From contig NC_087066.1 of the NCBI RefSeq assembly GCF_963678635.1, positions 54,080,312 through 54,144,311 of the forward strand: DNA of 64,000 nucleotides. Direction: 5' to 3'. The translations under genes and the position numbers were made by a program. Of this stretch, positions 12,164 to 24,250 are shown piece after piece. The notes beneath the pieces were generated by a model, which had not been told where the DNA came from, did no database searches, and saw nothing but the letters and a program-made list of their open reading frames with translations. Every line of letters starts with the position of its first letter. The stretch's first letter is position 1. This DNA comes from Symsagittifera roscoffensis (Eukaryota; Xenacoelomorpha; Acoela; Convolutidae).

Positions 12164-13032
12164 GAAATTGTCATTCTATCAAATTATTTTCACAGCCCCT
12201 GAACATAAAGGCATGACGTTGTCCAAAACCGATTTGTATACCCTGTTACTTCTATCGTAAAATCTATATGGCCAAATCTGAAGATTTATTTTATTTCGAA
12301 ATGTACAAATTAAAAGTTCGACCAAAACTTCATCAGTCATTGATTGCTGTAGCAGAGATCGAAGGGGATATTCAACACCCAAGTTGTCTCAGTATCGAGA
12401 CAGAATTGTCTTGTCTCAAAATGTCCGTTTTCCGAACAGATTTTACGCAAGATTGTACAAACAATTTACTCCCACCTCTTTTTGAAAGAGTTTTAAAATT
12501 GATTTTAATCTTGCCTGGTACCCAAAAATGACAGAGGCTTTCAAAAACAAAAATTAAAAAAAAGTGAAAACAATCCATTCTGAGTTTATCCGTTTTTTCA
12601 AAATTTAGTGTGGTCGAACATTGTGTTCGACTCAAACAGCAATCGGTTTTCTTTGTTCTATATTTATTAATAAGAATTTAAAATTTTTATTTTACAGTAA
12701 GAATCACAATTATTCATAATTTATATTTTTTATGTCAATATAATCTATTATAATCAATTATAATCGATTATAATCAATTATAATAAGATATTTTCGAGAG
12801 GTTAATCATGAAACTTGCAAGTTTTTTCAAAGTTATCTTATTTCCTTAGTGCAGTTGCTGCGTACGTTTCATAAAAATTCACATTAAAACTTATATAAAT
12901 ATTTTTATTTTTTCGTCTTATATAATCTGTTTGAACCCCTTCTCCCCCAGTATACTTTACCCACCCCCCTCCAAGCTATTTACTTTACACCTCACCCCCC
13001 CCCCCGTCTCGTTACCCCCCCTCCCTCGCTTA
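12164..13032. other. intergenic region downstream of SAXO
   Basis: No gene is recognised. An AT-rich cluster of self-complementary phrases (ataatc and gattat variants) lies at about 12735-12790. C-rich tracts occupy about 12940-13025. The open frames at 12268-12635 on both strands overlap each other and have no domain. Confidence 0.5.
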
Positions 13033-13372
13033 AAGAAAGTAACAGAATATTTGTGCTCGGTGAAATTTTTCTTCAGACAAATTTCGACTTTTAAACTATA
13101 ACCATTTTGACCCATTTTTTAAAATTCATTCGAAAGGTATTGTTATCCTGAGCGTAAATTGAAAACATATTTCACCTGTGATTATTTTTCGTAAAGTTAT
13201 GGTGGTTTAAGGATTGCCATTTTGGCCAATTTGGGACACGTAACGCGCGATTTAATTCGCGCAATTAACGCGTAAAAGGAGAGTTAATCCGTCTTAAAAT
13301 TGTTCCAAATTGGTTGAAAGAAGCTTATTTGCCATTATTGATTTGTTACAAGGAGCCAAATCTATCTATGTG
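13033..13372 (+). mobile_element. 0.5-kb hairpin-ended repeat, truncated copy 2
   Basis: This matches the first two thirds of the family: gtaacagaatatttgtgctc, the cttcagacaaattt box, gccattttggcc, aacgcgtaa and ccaaattggttg. It diverges after aatctatc and lacks the terminal ctgatacgagcagtcttg block. Confidence 0.7.
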
Positions 13373-13655
13373 CCTGATTGCATGCGTGCCGCTCAATATG
13401 CAATGCGGCTATTAGCGTAATTAAGAATGAGTTTTTGTTTTTCATATTTTCTACTAAAACCCAGTGGTGCGTGCCGCTTCTAAATCAGTAACTATTTTAA
13501 TTGCGCAAGCTAAGCGGCACCCATGCAAGTTACTTAACCTATTTGAAACTCGTTCTGTTATATTTTCTACAGCAATGAGATAAGAACTTTATCTAGAATT
13601 AAAAATTACCTGAAAATTAAAATCAACCCATCTTCGAAACACGACCATAAATTAT

Positions 13656-14197
13656 TGTTCCGACTTTTGATAAGAAAGTAACGGAATTTTTGTGCTCGGG
13701 GTGGGGTTTTTTTTCTTCAGACAAATTTCGACTTTTTAGCTAGCCGTTTTTGACGGACTTTTTTTTATATCATTCGAAAGCTATTGTTGTCCTGAGCCTT
13801 AATTTGAAAAGTTATTTCACCTGAAATCATTTTTTGTAAAATTAAGAGGGTTTAAAGATTGCCATTTTGGCCAATTTGGGAAGAATCATGCTCGACATAT
13901 TTTGCGCAATTAAGGCGTAAGCGGAGATTTAATCCGTCTTAGAAATCGTTCCAAATTGGTTAAAAGAAGCTTATTTGCCATAATTGATTTGTTACAAGGA
14001 GCGAAATCTTTTGTTTTGTACTTTATATGGCGTGTGGTAGGATGATTTTCATTTAAAAAAATTTCAAACTTTAGAAAAAAAATTTTTTTTTATTTTATTT
14101 TATTTCATGTAATTATTTTATGTTGCTTACTGCTCTATAACCGTTAAAAGGCAGTCGGAACTTTCAGGGCTTCGTGCTGATACGAGCAGTCTTGTTT
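13656..14197 (+). mobile_element. 0.5-kb hairpin-ended repeat, copy 3
   Basis: A near-full-length copy. It starts tgttccgacttttgataag and ends ctgatacgagcagtcttgtt. It has all internal landmarks of the family in the same order as the copies at 7751 and (inverted) 61567. No ORF. Confidence 0.8.
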
Positions 14198-16157
14198 TAT
14201 ATAAATTTAAAAATTGATTCTTGTTCATTGTGATTTGTTGTGAAATAAGAGCAACAACTAGGAAAAGAAAGCGTGATGCAGTGTAGCTGCTTAGTTCTTA
14301 ATATTAAACGGGTGTCATAGAATCGATTTAAAATCGATTAGTTTAGTGATACTTTCCAACAGAGTATAATCTCTTATAATCTGTTGCAATTGATTAAATT
14401 GTCAACAAGTTATCTCTTACAACGATTGTAATCGTGATGTTTTGCTAGAGATTGAAGTCTTGTATAATCCATTATAATACATTATCATTCCAACAAGTAA
14501 TCTCTTAAAAAGTATTATAACTAATAAAAATGACAAAATTTTTTCAGAACAGCAATTCTGAATAATCAATTATCAACTACTTCAATTTTTAAATAAAGCT
14601 CAAGAAAATGATAAGATTCTAATACAATTTCTTTTCTTTCAAAAAGATCGTTCAACTATTCTTCCATGCATTTTTATGCAGTTTTAGATTTAATATACAG
14701 ACTTTTTATTTCACTTGCGAGAGCAAGTGACATGTAATCGGGATTTAGATTTTTACCCGTAAATATCTTATCTTTTTCATTTTTGTTTGCTCTTTAAATC
14801 TGCTGGCACTGAAAATGGGGTAATTTTTTTCGGATTTGTGGTTTTCGTCCTTATTTTCCTCGGAGGACATGCCGTTTTTTTTCAAAAGAAATTGATGTCA
14901 TCTGGTACGCTTTTTGAGCAAAATTTTCCAAAGAATTGATGTTTTAAAATTTTGATTCAAATAGCGTCTGGTTGACAAAAACAAGTATAATAAAAATGTA
15001 TGGGAGTTCGTTTTTTATTTTTTTTGAAACGATTTGAAAAATTTTTCGTTTCTCTTAAACGTCTTAGTTGTTCTCAAAAACTAATTTAACGAAGATTGTA
15101 AAAATGGTTCCAATAAAAAATCACCCACATACCTGTCCGCTTGCATAATACCTTAATCTTTTTCTATCTTTTTAAACATTCTAAAGTCTTCAAAAATTGT
15201 CAGGGAGAAATGTTTGACCCATTTTTTGGAGTTTTTGGTTTTCTCAATAATTACCTGCCCTATCTGAGGTTTCATTTTAATCATAAGCACGGATTGCAGG
15301 AAGCTCCTCTGCTTTAGCGGTTACAACCAATTTCTTATCTCAAAGAAGTATGGCCTTCAGAAAAGTCAATTGTTTTGATTTTTTGACCGTTCTAATTTCT
15401 GTTAGCTGATTTTTCTTTTTTTTTAATTGAAAATTATATTGCTTGGTATGCTCTTCAATCAGTTTGTTTCCAAAGCTTGATTTTAAAGAAAATTGATTCT
15501 ACTCTCCCAAATCGGTAATTTTCTGTTCAATCAAAAGTACCGACTTTGGACAGCAACCAGAATATGCGGCTACGTCCAAACTTTTTAAACGAAATTTTAT
15601 GGCCCTCGTTTTGTTTTTTCTTTTGATTTTTTTTGTTTTTTTACCGTTTTTTGAAATTACTCTAACCAAATTCAATTTTTGGTTTCAATAACCAAAAACG
15701 AGATTTGAGAAGCTCTCCTGTATTCATTTCGGAAAATAATCATGGTATTCGGAAAAGACTTTTGACCGTTTTTACGAAACTTTGATTTTTCTCAAAGTAC
15801 CTTGATAAATCTCAGATTAATGATTCAATCGATAAACAGACTGTGGGTTTCTTCGCTGCATAAGCCGCTACGCTATTTTTTTCTCGGAAAAAACTATTAG
15901 ACTCGGAAAAGTCAAATTTTGTTTTTTTGTGACCGTTATTTGGTATCTTTCTGACTTCTTAAAAATTACCCCACCAAAAATAAAATTTAAGGTTAACATA
16001 AAAAAATCGAATGTGAAATGTTTTACTGCAGATGCGTCAACTCTCATAAGTTTGCAAGAAAAACTCCTAAGTCCACGTTTTGAAGTTTTCGCCGTTTTCC
16101 AATATTTTGGAAATTTTTTTACTTCTCGAAAACTACAGGGCACTACCTAAGTTTTGG
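14198..16157. repeat. AT-rich region with a degenerate tandem array
   Basis: No gene is recognised. From about 15300 to 16100 several phrases recur roughly every 150-250 bases: ggaaaagtc with a following ttttgaccgtt (about 15360, 15755, 15905) and gctacg preceded by gcggct or gccgct (about 15565, 15865). I read this as an old, strongly diverged tandem array. The open frames at 15868-16150 on both strands lie inside it and are not genes. Confidence 0.4.
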
Positions 16158-17697
16158 AGTTTAATCGAAAAAACAGATATGGAAAATTTTTCACTATAAA
16201 CGAAATCGCAGTTAGGAGTTCAATTGATTAGGAGAAAAGTCCCCTACCCTGTCTATGTTCATTTTGAGTTCATTTGTGAGATCGGGTAAGGTATCTCGCC
16301 TACTTTAGATGCTAAGCACTTTTTTAGCAGAGAAACAGCTAAGATTTTGGGCTTTGAAAAAAAAGCGTTCATCCCGCATCAGTTAAACATGTTCTGAAAA
16401 TATTGAACAGGTACCTTCAGCTTTAGCTGGCCCCTAGTTTTAGCAGAAGCTGAGAGTTGTTCTGCAGTTTAGTTTACCATTTTTGCTTTTCGAAAATTTT
16501 AATTATTTTGTTTTGGATTAGTCAGCTGTCATTTCTACATAAATGCGTTACCAATTTCTTCTTATGTGAGTATCAAAAACTTTGCATTTTCTACGTTTTT
16601 CTAACGACTCTAATTCGATTATAATTGCGTGAATTCATATCTTCAAAATACAAGAGATAATTGAAAATCTTATTGAAAACAAGAGTTTATAATCGATTGT
16701 TAATTGATTATAATAGATTTTTTTTACAGTTTTATCAGGACAGCTACCACAATTTTGATATAATCAATTGTTAAACTCTTGAAACTGGGTGCTGGTGGTT
16801 TGCAGCAAAAAAACTTCGCAAAGAAGCACGCGATGTATTAAATATTTTCTTTTTTTAATAATGCCGTCGGGCAGACTCATTTCAAAGCTTTCATGAAACC
16901 GTAAAATAACCCTATGTTGTCATAAAATAAATGCACAAAATATACTTTTTTAAAAATGAACTAACATGGTTTTGATTCGTTGTTCCCCATATAAATAAAA
17001 CCTTGCATCAAAAGTGCTCTTGGAAGAGATTACATTTCAGCCAGCCAACAACGAACTGCGTCAAATTGTACGAAAGAGGGTATCCCTTGGGTGTCGGTTT
17101 CATAAAGTAGAGGGCAATTTAGAGGGTATGTGTTTCATAAAATAGAGAGCAAATTACCCCACAACTCTAAATCCACTCTTGATTAGAATTTAAAAAAATC
17201 TTCCCCCCACCCCAAAAAAAAAGATCAAGTTAAGATCCTCCACTACAGCGTTCATTTTAAATTAAATTTGCAAAAATTTGATAAGCGGTGCGTGTAAAAC
17301 GCTCTATTCTGATTGGCTGAAAATCCGCACTCAGAACCAAGTTGACATCCTCACCCTTAAACGGCTCTGGGAAGCGGGGTGTTAACTTGGTCCCCTGATT
17401 ATGTGTAGTTAGATAAATTGAATTGTACATAAACAAGATGTACCAGTGGCGTGCCGAGGACGGGGGGAGGGGCCGACTGCCCCCGTCCCCCCTCAATTCT
17501 GGTTACTAAACTTTTCCAAAGTGTCCCCCTTGGGTACAATTTTACAAGATCCATTTTTGGCTGACTAAGATCTAAAATTTTTCCAAAGGCGCCCTTGATG
17601 CCACTATAAATAAATTTGAGGGGGGATCGAGCGACGAAAAAACGCAATTTTTTTGGCTAAAAATTTTTTAAAAGTGCTTAAACTCTTAATTTTTTAA
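16158..17697 (+). repeat. tandem duplication, unit 1
   Basis: This 1.54-kb block is repeated directly after itself. Bases 16158 to about 17315 match 17698-18854 almost base for base, and 17316-17697 match 27837 to about 28260 beyond the retrotransposon. The second half includes a truncated MITE that starts cagtggcgtgccgagg. The unit boundary falls inside this MITE. Confidence 0.9.
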
Positions 17698-18854
17698 AGG
17701 AGTTTAATCGAAAAAACAGATATGGAAAATTTTTCACTATAAACGAAATCGCAGTTACGAGTTCAATTGATTAGGAGAAAAGTCCGCTACCCTGTCTATG
17801 TTCATTTTGAGTTCATTTGTGAGATTGGGTAAGGTATCTCGCCTACTTTAGATGCTAAGCACTTTTTTAGCAGAGAAACAGCTAAGATTTTGGGCTTTGA
17901 AAAAAAAGCGTTCATCCCGCATCAGTTAAACATGTTCTGAGAATATTGAACAGGTACCTTCAGCTTTAGCTGGCCCCTAGTTTTAGCAAAACCTGAGAGT
18001 TGTTCTGCAGTTTAGTTTACCATTTTTGCTTTTCGAAAATTTTAATTATTTTGTTTTGGATTAGTCAGCTGTCATTTCTACATAAATGCGTTACCAATTT
18101 CTTCTTATGTGAGTATCAAAAACATTGCATTTTCTACGTTTTTCAACGACTCTAATTCGATTATAATTGCGTGAATTCATATCTTCAAAATACAAGAGAT
18201 AATTGAAAATCTTATTGAAAACAAGAGTTTATAATCGATTGTTAATTGATTATAATAGATTTTTTTTACAGTTTTATCAGGACAGCTACTACAATTTTGA
18301 TATAATCAATTGTTAAACTCTTGAAACTGGGTGCTGGTGGTTTGCAGAAAAAAAACTTCGCAAAGAAGCACGCGATGTATCAAATGTTTTCTACTTTTTA
18401 ATAATGCCGTCGGGCAGACTCATTTCAAAGCTTGAAACCGTAAAATAACCCTATGTTGTCATAACATAATTGCACAAAATATACTTTTTTAAAAATGAAC
18501 TAAAAATGTTTTGATTCGTTGTTCCCCAAATAAATAAAACCTTGCATCAAAAGTGCTCTTGAAAGGATTAAATTTCAGCCAGCCAACAACGAACTGCGTC
18601 AAATTGTACGAAAGAGGGGATCCCTTGGGCGTCGGTTTCATAAAATAGAGGGCACTTTAGAGGGTGTGTGTTTCATAAAATAGAGAGCAAATTACCCCAC
18701 AACTCTAAATCAACTCTCGATTAGAATTTAAAAAAATCACCCCCCCCCCCTCAAAAAAAGACCAAGTTAAGATCCTCTACTACAGCGTTCAATTTAAATT
18801 CATTTTGCAATTTGCTAAGCGGTGCGGTGCGTGTAAATTGCTCTATTCTGATTG
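17698..18854 (+). repeat. tandem duplication, unit 2, left part
   Basis: The left part of the second unit runs up to the insertion point of BEL/Pao element 1. It ends with GATTG at 18850-18854, the left target duplication. The sequence resumes at 27837 with the same five bases followed by gctgaaaatccgc, exactly as in unit 1. Confidence 0.92.
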
Positions 18855-19366
18855 TGTTTCCACCTGTGTTCGGTCAGTGGTGGGTCGGTCGAGTATATCG
18901 ACGGTCTGTAGATTGGCTGTATGTATCTCGATTGAGAACACGATTGTTCAATATATATATATATATATATTTTTCCTTCAATAATTATCGAAAATCATTA
19001 AGAGGAAACACCGGAATAATATCTGTTTCGGAACAAAATTATCATGTTTTGAACGAAATCGAAATCGAAAGCGACTTTATTGTCACTACTTTTGCCAATA
19101 AGTGGGGATTTTCACGCTTGTCAGAAGTTAGAAGTCAATTCTGGCCAAAGTCTAATTAAGTTCATGTCCAGAACATCATTTAAAAACAAGTATGACTTAG
19201 GAACATTTTTTATCCGGTTCAAATCAAGTGTATTCCAAGTTTTTTAGTAGTAAAATACTTGGAATGACCGGGATTCGAACCGGCAACCTTTCGGTTTCAG
19301 GTCAAGTACGTTACCGCTAGACTAGCTGGTCTTGATATGCTTTCATTTTAGTTTCAATCTTGAACA
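18855..19366 (-). repeat. 3' LTR of element 1
   Basis: On the minus strand it reads TGTTCAAGATTG... to ...GGTGGAAACA, the standard TG...CA ends. It contains a short (TA)n tract at about 18950-18970 and a tRNA-like block. The end of the disrupted pol frame runs into it. Confidence 0.93.
19271..19324 (-). promoter_or_regulatory. tRNA-like A/B boxes in 3' LTR of element 1
   Basis: On the minus strand TAGTCTAGCGG (19314-19324) fits the Pol III A-box and GGTTCGAATCC (19271-19281) is a perfect B-box, about 32 bases apart as in a tRNA gene. Flanking bases give only a partial cloverleaf: the T-arm pairs only with an 8-base loop, and the acceptor and anticodon stems are poor. I therefore call it tRNA-like, not a tRNA. 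The copy in the other LTR differs by one base. Confidence 0.6.
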
Positions 19367-20627
19367 TCCTCGGGCCCCAACGGAGCGAGAACTGGGGCGA
19401 GTTTAACAAGAGGTCGGTTAAATCTCCTGTTGCGGTTTTAAGGAGTGCGGAACGGGCGGTAGCGTCTTTGCCATAGTTAAGCGTTTTAACGCGAGCGAGA
19501 GGGTAGTAGCCACGCGGGCTACTATCCTCGACGATCCAAACAAGATCTCGGGCTTTGAGTTTTTGTTCGGTAGGTATGTGCCATTTACGGCGTTTGTTGA
19601 GAGTCGGAACGTACTCGCGTAGCCACCTAGTCCAGATGGCGTTAGCGTATCCTTGTGCGCGAAGATAACGCTTTCGATGATCGAAATGTTCTTCCGTCGC
19701 AATCGACGGGAAACTAACTGAGCGCTGGCCTATCAAGAAATGATTTGGCGTTGAAGCCTCAATCTCATTCGGGTCACTGCTTACCGCTGTAAGTGGACGC
19801 GCATTGAGGGACTGTTCCACCAGACAAAATGTTGTCTGGAGTACCTCGTCGGTTAATTTACGGGGTGTGAGGATGGAGTAGAAAACTCTCTTGAAACTAC
19901 GTACAAGACGTTCCCAAGAGCCACCATGATGTGGTGAAGATGGTGGGTTATACTTCCATTCGATGCCTTTGTGGACAAGGAGAGCGGGCGCAAGATCATT
20001 CCATGCTCGAGTACACAGAAAAAGCTCTTTCTCTGCACCTACAAAGTTTGTACCATTATCGGACCAAGTTTTCGATGGAGTTCGTCGTCTAGCGATGAAT
20101 CGTTCTACTCCCATGACACAGGAGCTTGAATCCATTGACTGTACGACTTCAATATGGATGGCTCTAGTGGTCAAATAAGTGAACAAAAACGCCCAACGTT
20201 TCTCCGAACTCCTACAAATTGTTACGTGAAAGGGTCCGAAGTAATCGACTCCGCAATTGTTGAAGGGCGCTTGGCGGTACCCAAGACGCTCAATTGGCAG
20301 ATCAGACATGAAAGGGGTGATGGTTTTCAACTTTCGCTTTCGGCATTTTTTACAATTAAATTCAATGTTACGGAGCAATGATCTTAATTTTAAGATTGCA
20401 TATTCTATCTGGATGACAGATCGTAGGTAGTCAATTGACTGATGCTCATGTTTGTTGTGTTGATGAGCCACAAACAATTTGACTATTGGATGACGGCCAT
20501 CAAGTATGATGGGATATTTATTTTTAAATTCGAGTTCAGAGAGACGACTAATGCGTCCTACGGATCTAAGAAGTCCATCGGGGTCAATGAATGGGTAGAG
20601 AGTTGCAATAGGGCTCACATTCTTAAA
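19317..20627 (-). pseudogene. BEL/Pao integrase segment, element 1
   Basis: The integrase part of pol. It shows a zinc-binding HHCC region (HQHNKHEHQSIDY ... CKKCRKRK), then the catalytic core: Asp in CGVDYFGP, Asp in WSDNGTNFVGAE and Glu in HHGGSWERL. A C-terminal domain ends with DLVWIVEDSSPRGYYPLAR. The frame continues from RNase H, interrupted only by the TAG at 20628-20630. The last part is shifted by a one-base indel near 19416, so the final residues run wrongly into the LTR. All three catalytic residues are kept, unlike element 2. Confidence 0.9.
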
Positions 20628-22082
20628 CTATTTCTCAGAACTCAATAATTTGAACTCTGAGGGGAACGCTTCTTTTTGAGAAAGAAGAAACAACATTCGT
20701 TGAGAATTATCTATCTCAGACGGTTTAACGATATTATCGATTGTTCCACGGAAATGATTAAATTTAGGATTTAATCGGAGGATGAATGCTACTACGCGCA
20801 ATAAATTGAGAAACGAGCTGTAACGTTTCCACTTAATGACGGGTTCAGGGACTGACGGAATGATTAGAAAATTAGTGGCAGTATCGATGACATCATCGAT
20901 AGGACCTTTTAATTTTATTTTTGTAATCACATCGACATTTGGTCGAAAGGGCCAATCACTGGATCTGAGGAAGCTGGGACCTTGAGTCCAGCTGCTGTCC
21001 TTCAAGGCTTCAGCGGCAATACCTCGAGTACCAGTATCAGCTGGGTTGTTTTCAGTATCTACGTGATACCATTCGTCGACAGTGGTAACTTCCAGTATTT
21101 CGCCTACTCGATTAGTGACAAATACTGGCTGCTTTGCAGTCGAATGGAGCCCTTGTAGCACAGTGGTGCTGTCAGTCCACATAAAGACATCATTTATAGG
21201 GATCGAAAGTGCTTTCATGATATCTATTTTGAGGCGTGTAGCAAGCAAAGAAGCTTGCAGCTCTAATTTTGGGATGGAAATAGCCTTCATTGGTGCTACG
21301 CGGGCTTCACCCAAAATGAAGGCGAGTTTTGTCTCATGTGTATCAAAAATGCGCGCACGGAGAAATCCAACTGCACAGAAGACTTCCTGTGAACTGTCAC
21401 CAAACATATGGAGTTCAATTTTGTCAATTGCGGATAGAAAGTAGCATATCGGTATGATCAGTTGACCCAGGATGGGTAGACCAGACCGCCATTCGAGGAA
21501 TTTGGCATTAAAGTCCAAAGGAAGTGGGTTATCCCATTGTTGACCACTGATTTTCCAAATCTCTTTAAGAAGTAGTCGGGCTCTGACAGTGTACGGAGCG
21601 ACTGACCCAATAGGGTCGAAAACTGAAGAGACAAAACTTAGAACTGTACGTTGGGTAACAGTATCCTTCACTTCTCTGTTTACACCTCGACTAACTACCA
21701 ATGTATCGAGAACGTGATCCCATTTCAAACCTAGAACATGCGATTCTTGACCTTCACTACTTAGAATCTCCTTAACTTGACTTAAATTGTCGCTTGACGT
21801 ACATAACTCTTTCTGAGTCTCTTTGACATTGCTCACGAATTTTGTCAACTTAAATCCTCCCAACTTAAGTAGTTCTACAAGGTCCTTACTTAATTTTAAT
21901 GCCTGTTCAGGTTCGGGAAACAAATCAAGATAATCGTCCATATAGAATTTTTGCATCACGGCTGACGCTGCGTCGGGGAACAAGACTTGATTGTCGCGAG
22001 CTGTCTTTTGAAGAGCAAAATTAGCACATGTGGGCAAGTCACGAGCTCCGAAAATGTGTCGCGTGTATTGATACGTTACCAC
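20628..22082 (-). pseudogene. BEL/Pao reverse transcriptase (C-terminal part) and RNase H, element 1
   Basis: This segment contains the catalytic YMDDYLD motif of reverse transcriptase after GARDLPTCANFALQKTA. RNase H follows, with the acidic motifs HMFGDSSQ, IPKLELQA and MWTDSTT. It normally copies the element's RNA into DNA in virus-like particles. It is joined to the upstream RT part by a frameshift near 22080-22130 and ends at the in-frame TAG (20628-20630) before integrase. Confidence 0.9.
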
Positions 22083-23428
22083 ATCGGTTGTGGGATCCTC
22101 CCACCACAGAAAACGAAGTGACAGTTGGTCGATTGGGAAACACCAACCTGAAGGAACATGCCTTCAATATCAGCTGATACTGCATGTTGATGTTGACGGA
22201 ATCTCATTAGGACGGCCAGCAGATTCTGAAGCAAATCGGGGCCAACCAAAAGAGCTTTTTTAAGTGACGATCCATGAAAATTGGCTGCACCATTTAGGAC
22301 GCGACGGACTTTTCCTGGTTTATTTGGATTAATCACGGGGTGATGAGGAAGATACCATTCCCTAGCGGAACGATTTGTGAAGTCATGTGTATTCACTTTG
22401 ATGACGTAACCTTTGTCAAAATCTTCTTTGCGTATAAAGCCGTCTAAACGTTTTTCCATAGATTTAAGTTGTGCTAAGGCGGAGTAGTAGTTGTTGGGCA
22501 CATGTGAGTGGTCTTCGGCCCAAAGCATCCCAACGGCGTATCTATCACCATCATGTATAGTTGATGCTTCTAAAATTTTATTCGCCCTTTTATCGTCTGA
22601 CAATCGGGCATCTACTTGTTTATACGTACCGTATGATTCAAGTTCGTACCAAAATTTGACCTGCTCTACCAAACTTACATCTTTGATGTTACAATGCAAG
22701 CATGTTGAGATCAGGCCGGTGGAGGCAGGCAGTGGTCCACTTAAGACCCATCCAATTGGGAGGCGAACGGCGAAAGGTGATTTTTGGCTTTTATCCTGGC
22801 AGTATTCCAGAGGGCAAATGTACTCATAAACATCTTGACCTAAAATCATTTCGACATCAGCGTACCGAAATTCGACTGAATCAATTGGTTCCAAGTGAGA
22901 GTATTTCTCTTGCAACCTACGAACGTTAATTATATCTGAACCTATATAAATGTTGTTTTTTACATATGCACAAACGGTGAACGAAATATCTGGATCAAAT
23001 TCAGAAGAAACGTTCAAATCAACTTGTTCTGAAGTAATATCTTCAGAACAATTGGCGCCATTGACAGTCAAATCAATTTTCCTACCTGTCAGATTGAGTC
23101 TGCGAGCGAGTTCAGGTGAAATACAAGAGTGACTGGAAGCTGTGTCACATAACACAAGTGCGGTGGTTTCAGAGTCATTTGATGATAATGTGAGATTTAT
23201 AAGTGGCATCAGTCCTTTTAGATTCATAAGGGATGTCCCACAAGTATTGTTTTGCGTCGTGGGTCTAAATGGAGTTTGAACTGCGGGATTGGCTGCAGTT
23301 GTGTGCGGTGCATAACCAGATTGGTTAACTGTAGGGAAAAAGCGTTCTGCGCCGTGCAGTAACACATTATGAGTGCTCTTGCACTGTGGTTTAGGACAAG
23401 ATTTGGGCTTGGGACATTTCCTAAACAT
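22076..23428 (-). pseudogene. BEL/Pao protease and reverse transcriptase N-terminal part, element 1
   Basis: It starts in the last zinc knuckle of gag (CPKPKSCPKPQCKSTHN) and continues into the Pao-type aspartic protease, with active-site motif LVLCDTASSHS, then the linker DVEMILGQDVYEY and GWVLSGPLPAS. It ends in the RT fingers (VSADIEGMFLQVG). The frame is lost near 22130. Element 2 carries the same order of motifs. Confidence 0.88.
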
Positions 23429-24250
23429 GTGATTTCCTTGAAAACAAGAAAAGCAAAGCTTATTTTCAGCGCAAAATTTAGCACGCTGTGTTGGAGTTTT
23501 TCTTTAAAAACTCTACATTTAAAAATTGAATGCTTGCCTTTACAAACTAAACCTGGACTATATTGAATATTTGCGTCAAACTTAGCTTGCGAGTTTGCAG
23601 CAAACATTTTAACATTGGTTTTTGTCGGAACCGAATTATCCTGATTTCTATTGTAATTTGATGATGGACGCATACGTTCATGCGCTTCAGCTTTATCCTC
23701 CAGCCAATGATTGAAATCAATTAAAGAGGAGCATACAAACTCCGTTTTACGGTGTGGAACGACCAAGACTCTTTCATATTAGGTGGGAGCTTCTCTATTG
23801 CTCTATCAAGAAGTGTCGCACTTTCAAGGTCTGCGTTGTAATGTAAAAATTTGAACACTCCAACTATGCTTGCTATCATGGATGCAAAACTTATGATGCT
23901 GTCGGAAGTATGCATCTTAACGGGCGATGAATTATAAAGTTTGTCCAGATATGCACGTATTATTATTTGAGGTTGGCCAAATTTTCTCTCAAGTTTCATG
24001 AGAGCATCTTTGTACATCGTACCACTATAGGCAAACTCAGCTATAGCAGTCTCAGCTTTATCTTTGACTAATGATTTAAGGTAGTGCAGCTTAACATCAT
24101 CTGACAAGTTTTGAGAGTCCACAGCACTTCGGAATTGTCCAATCCATTCAAACCACTGAAGTGGACAGCCACCGTATTTCTTAAGGTTCCACGGTGGTAA
24201 TGGATCCTTACGGTTGAAAGTTAGTATTTCCTTTAAATCTTCAAGGGTTA
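23224..24250 (-). pseudogene. BEL/Pao gag, conserved domain and zinc knuckles, element 1
   Basis: The conserved gag domain of BEL/Pao elements (DUF1759-like; WFEWIGQFRSAVDSQ ... YLKSLVKDKAETAIAEF) lies at about 23760-24190. It is followed by a first zinc knuckle (CKGKHSIFKC). Several frameshifts (near 23500 and 23750, and between 24190 and 24250) break it. In an intact element it forms the particle shell and binds RNA. Confidence 0.82.

Noticed and set aside
12268-12635. Two opposite open frames of 87 codons downstream of SAXO
   Set aside because: They overlap each other, lack domains and splice context, and have background composition.
19271-19333. A functional tRNA gene in each LTR
   Set aside because: A and B boxes are present, but acceptor and anticodon stems do not pair and the T-loop would have eight bases. 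Kept only as tRNA-like.
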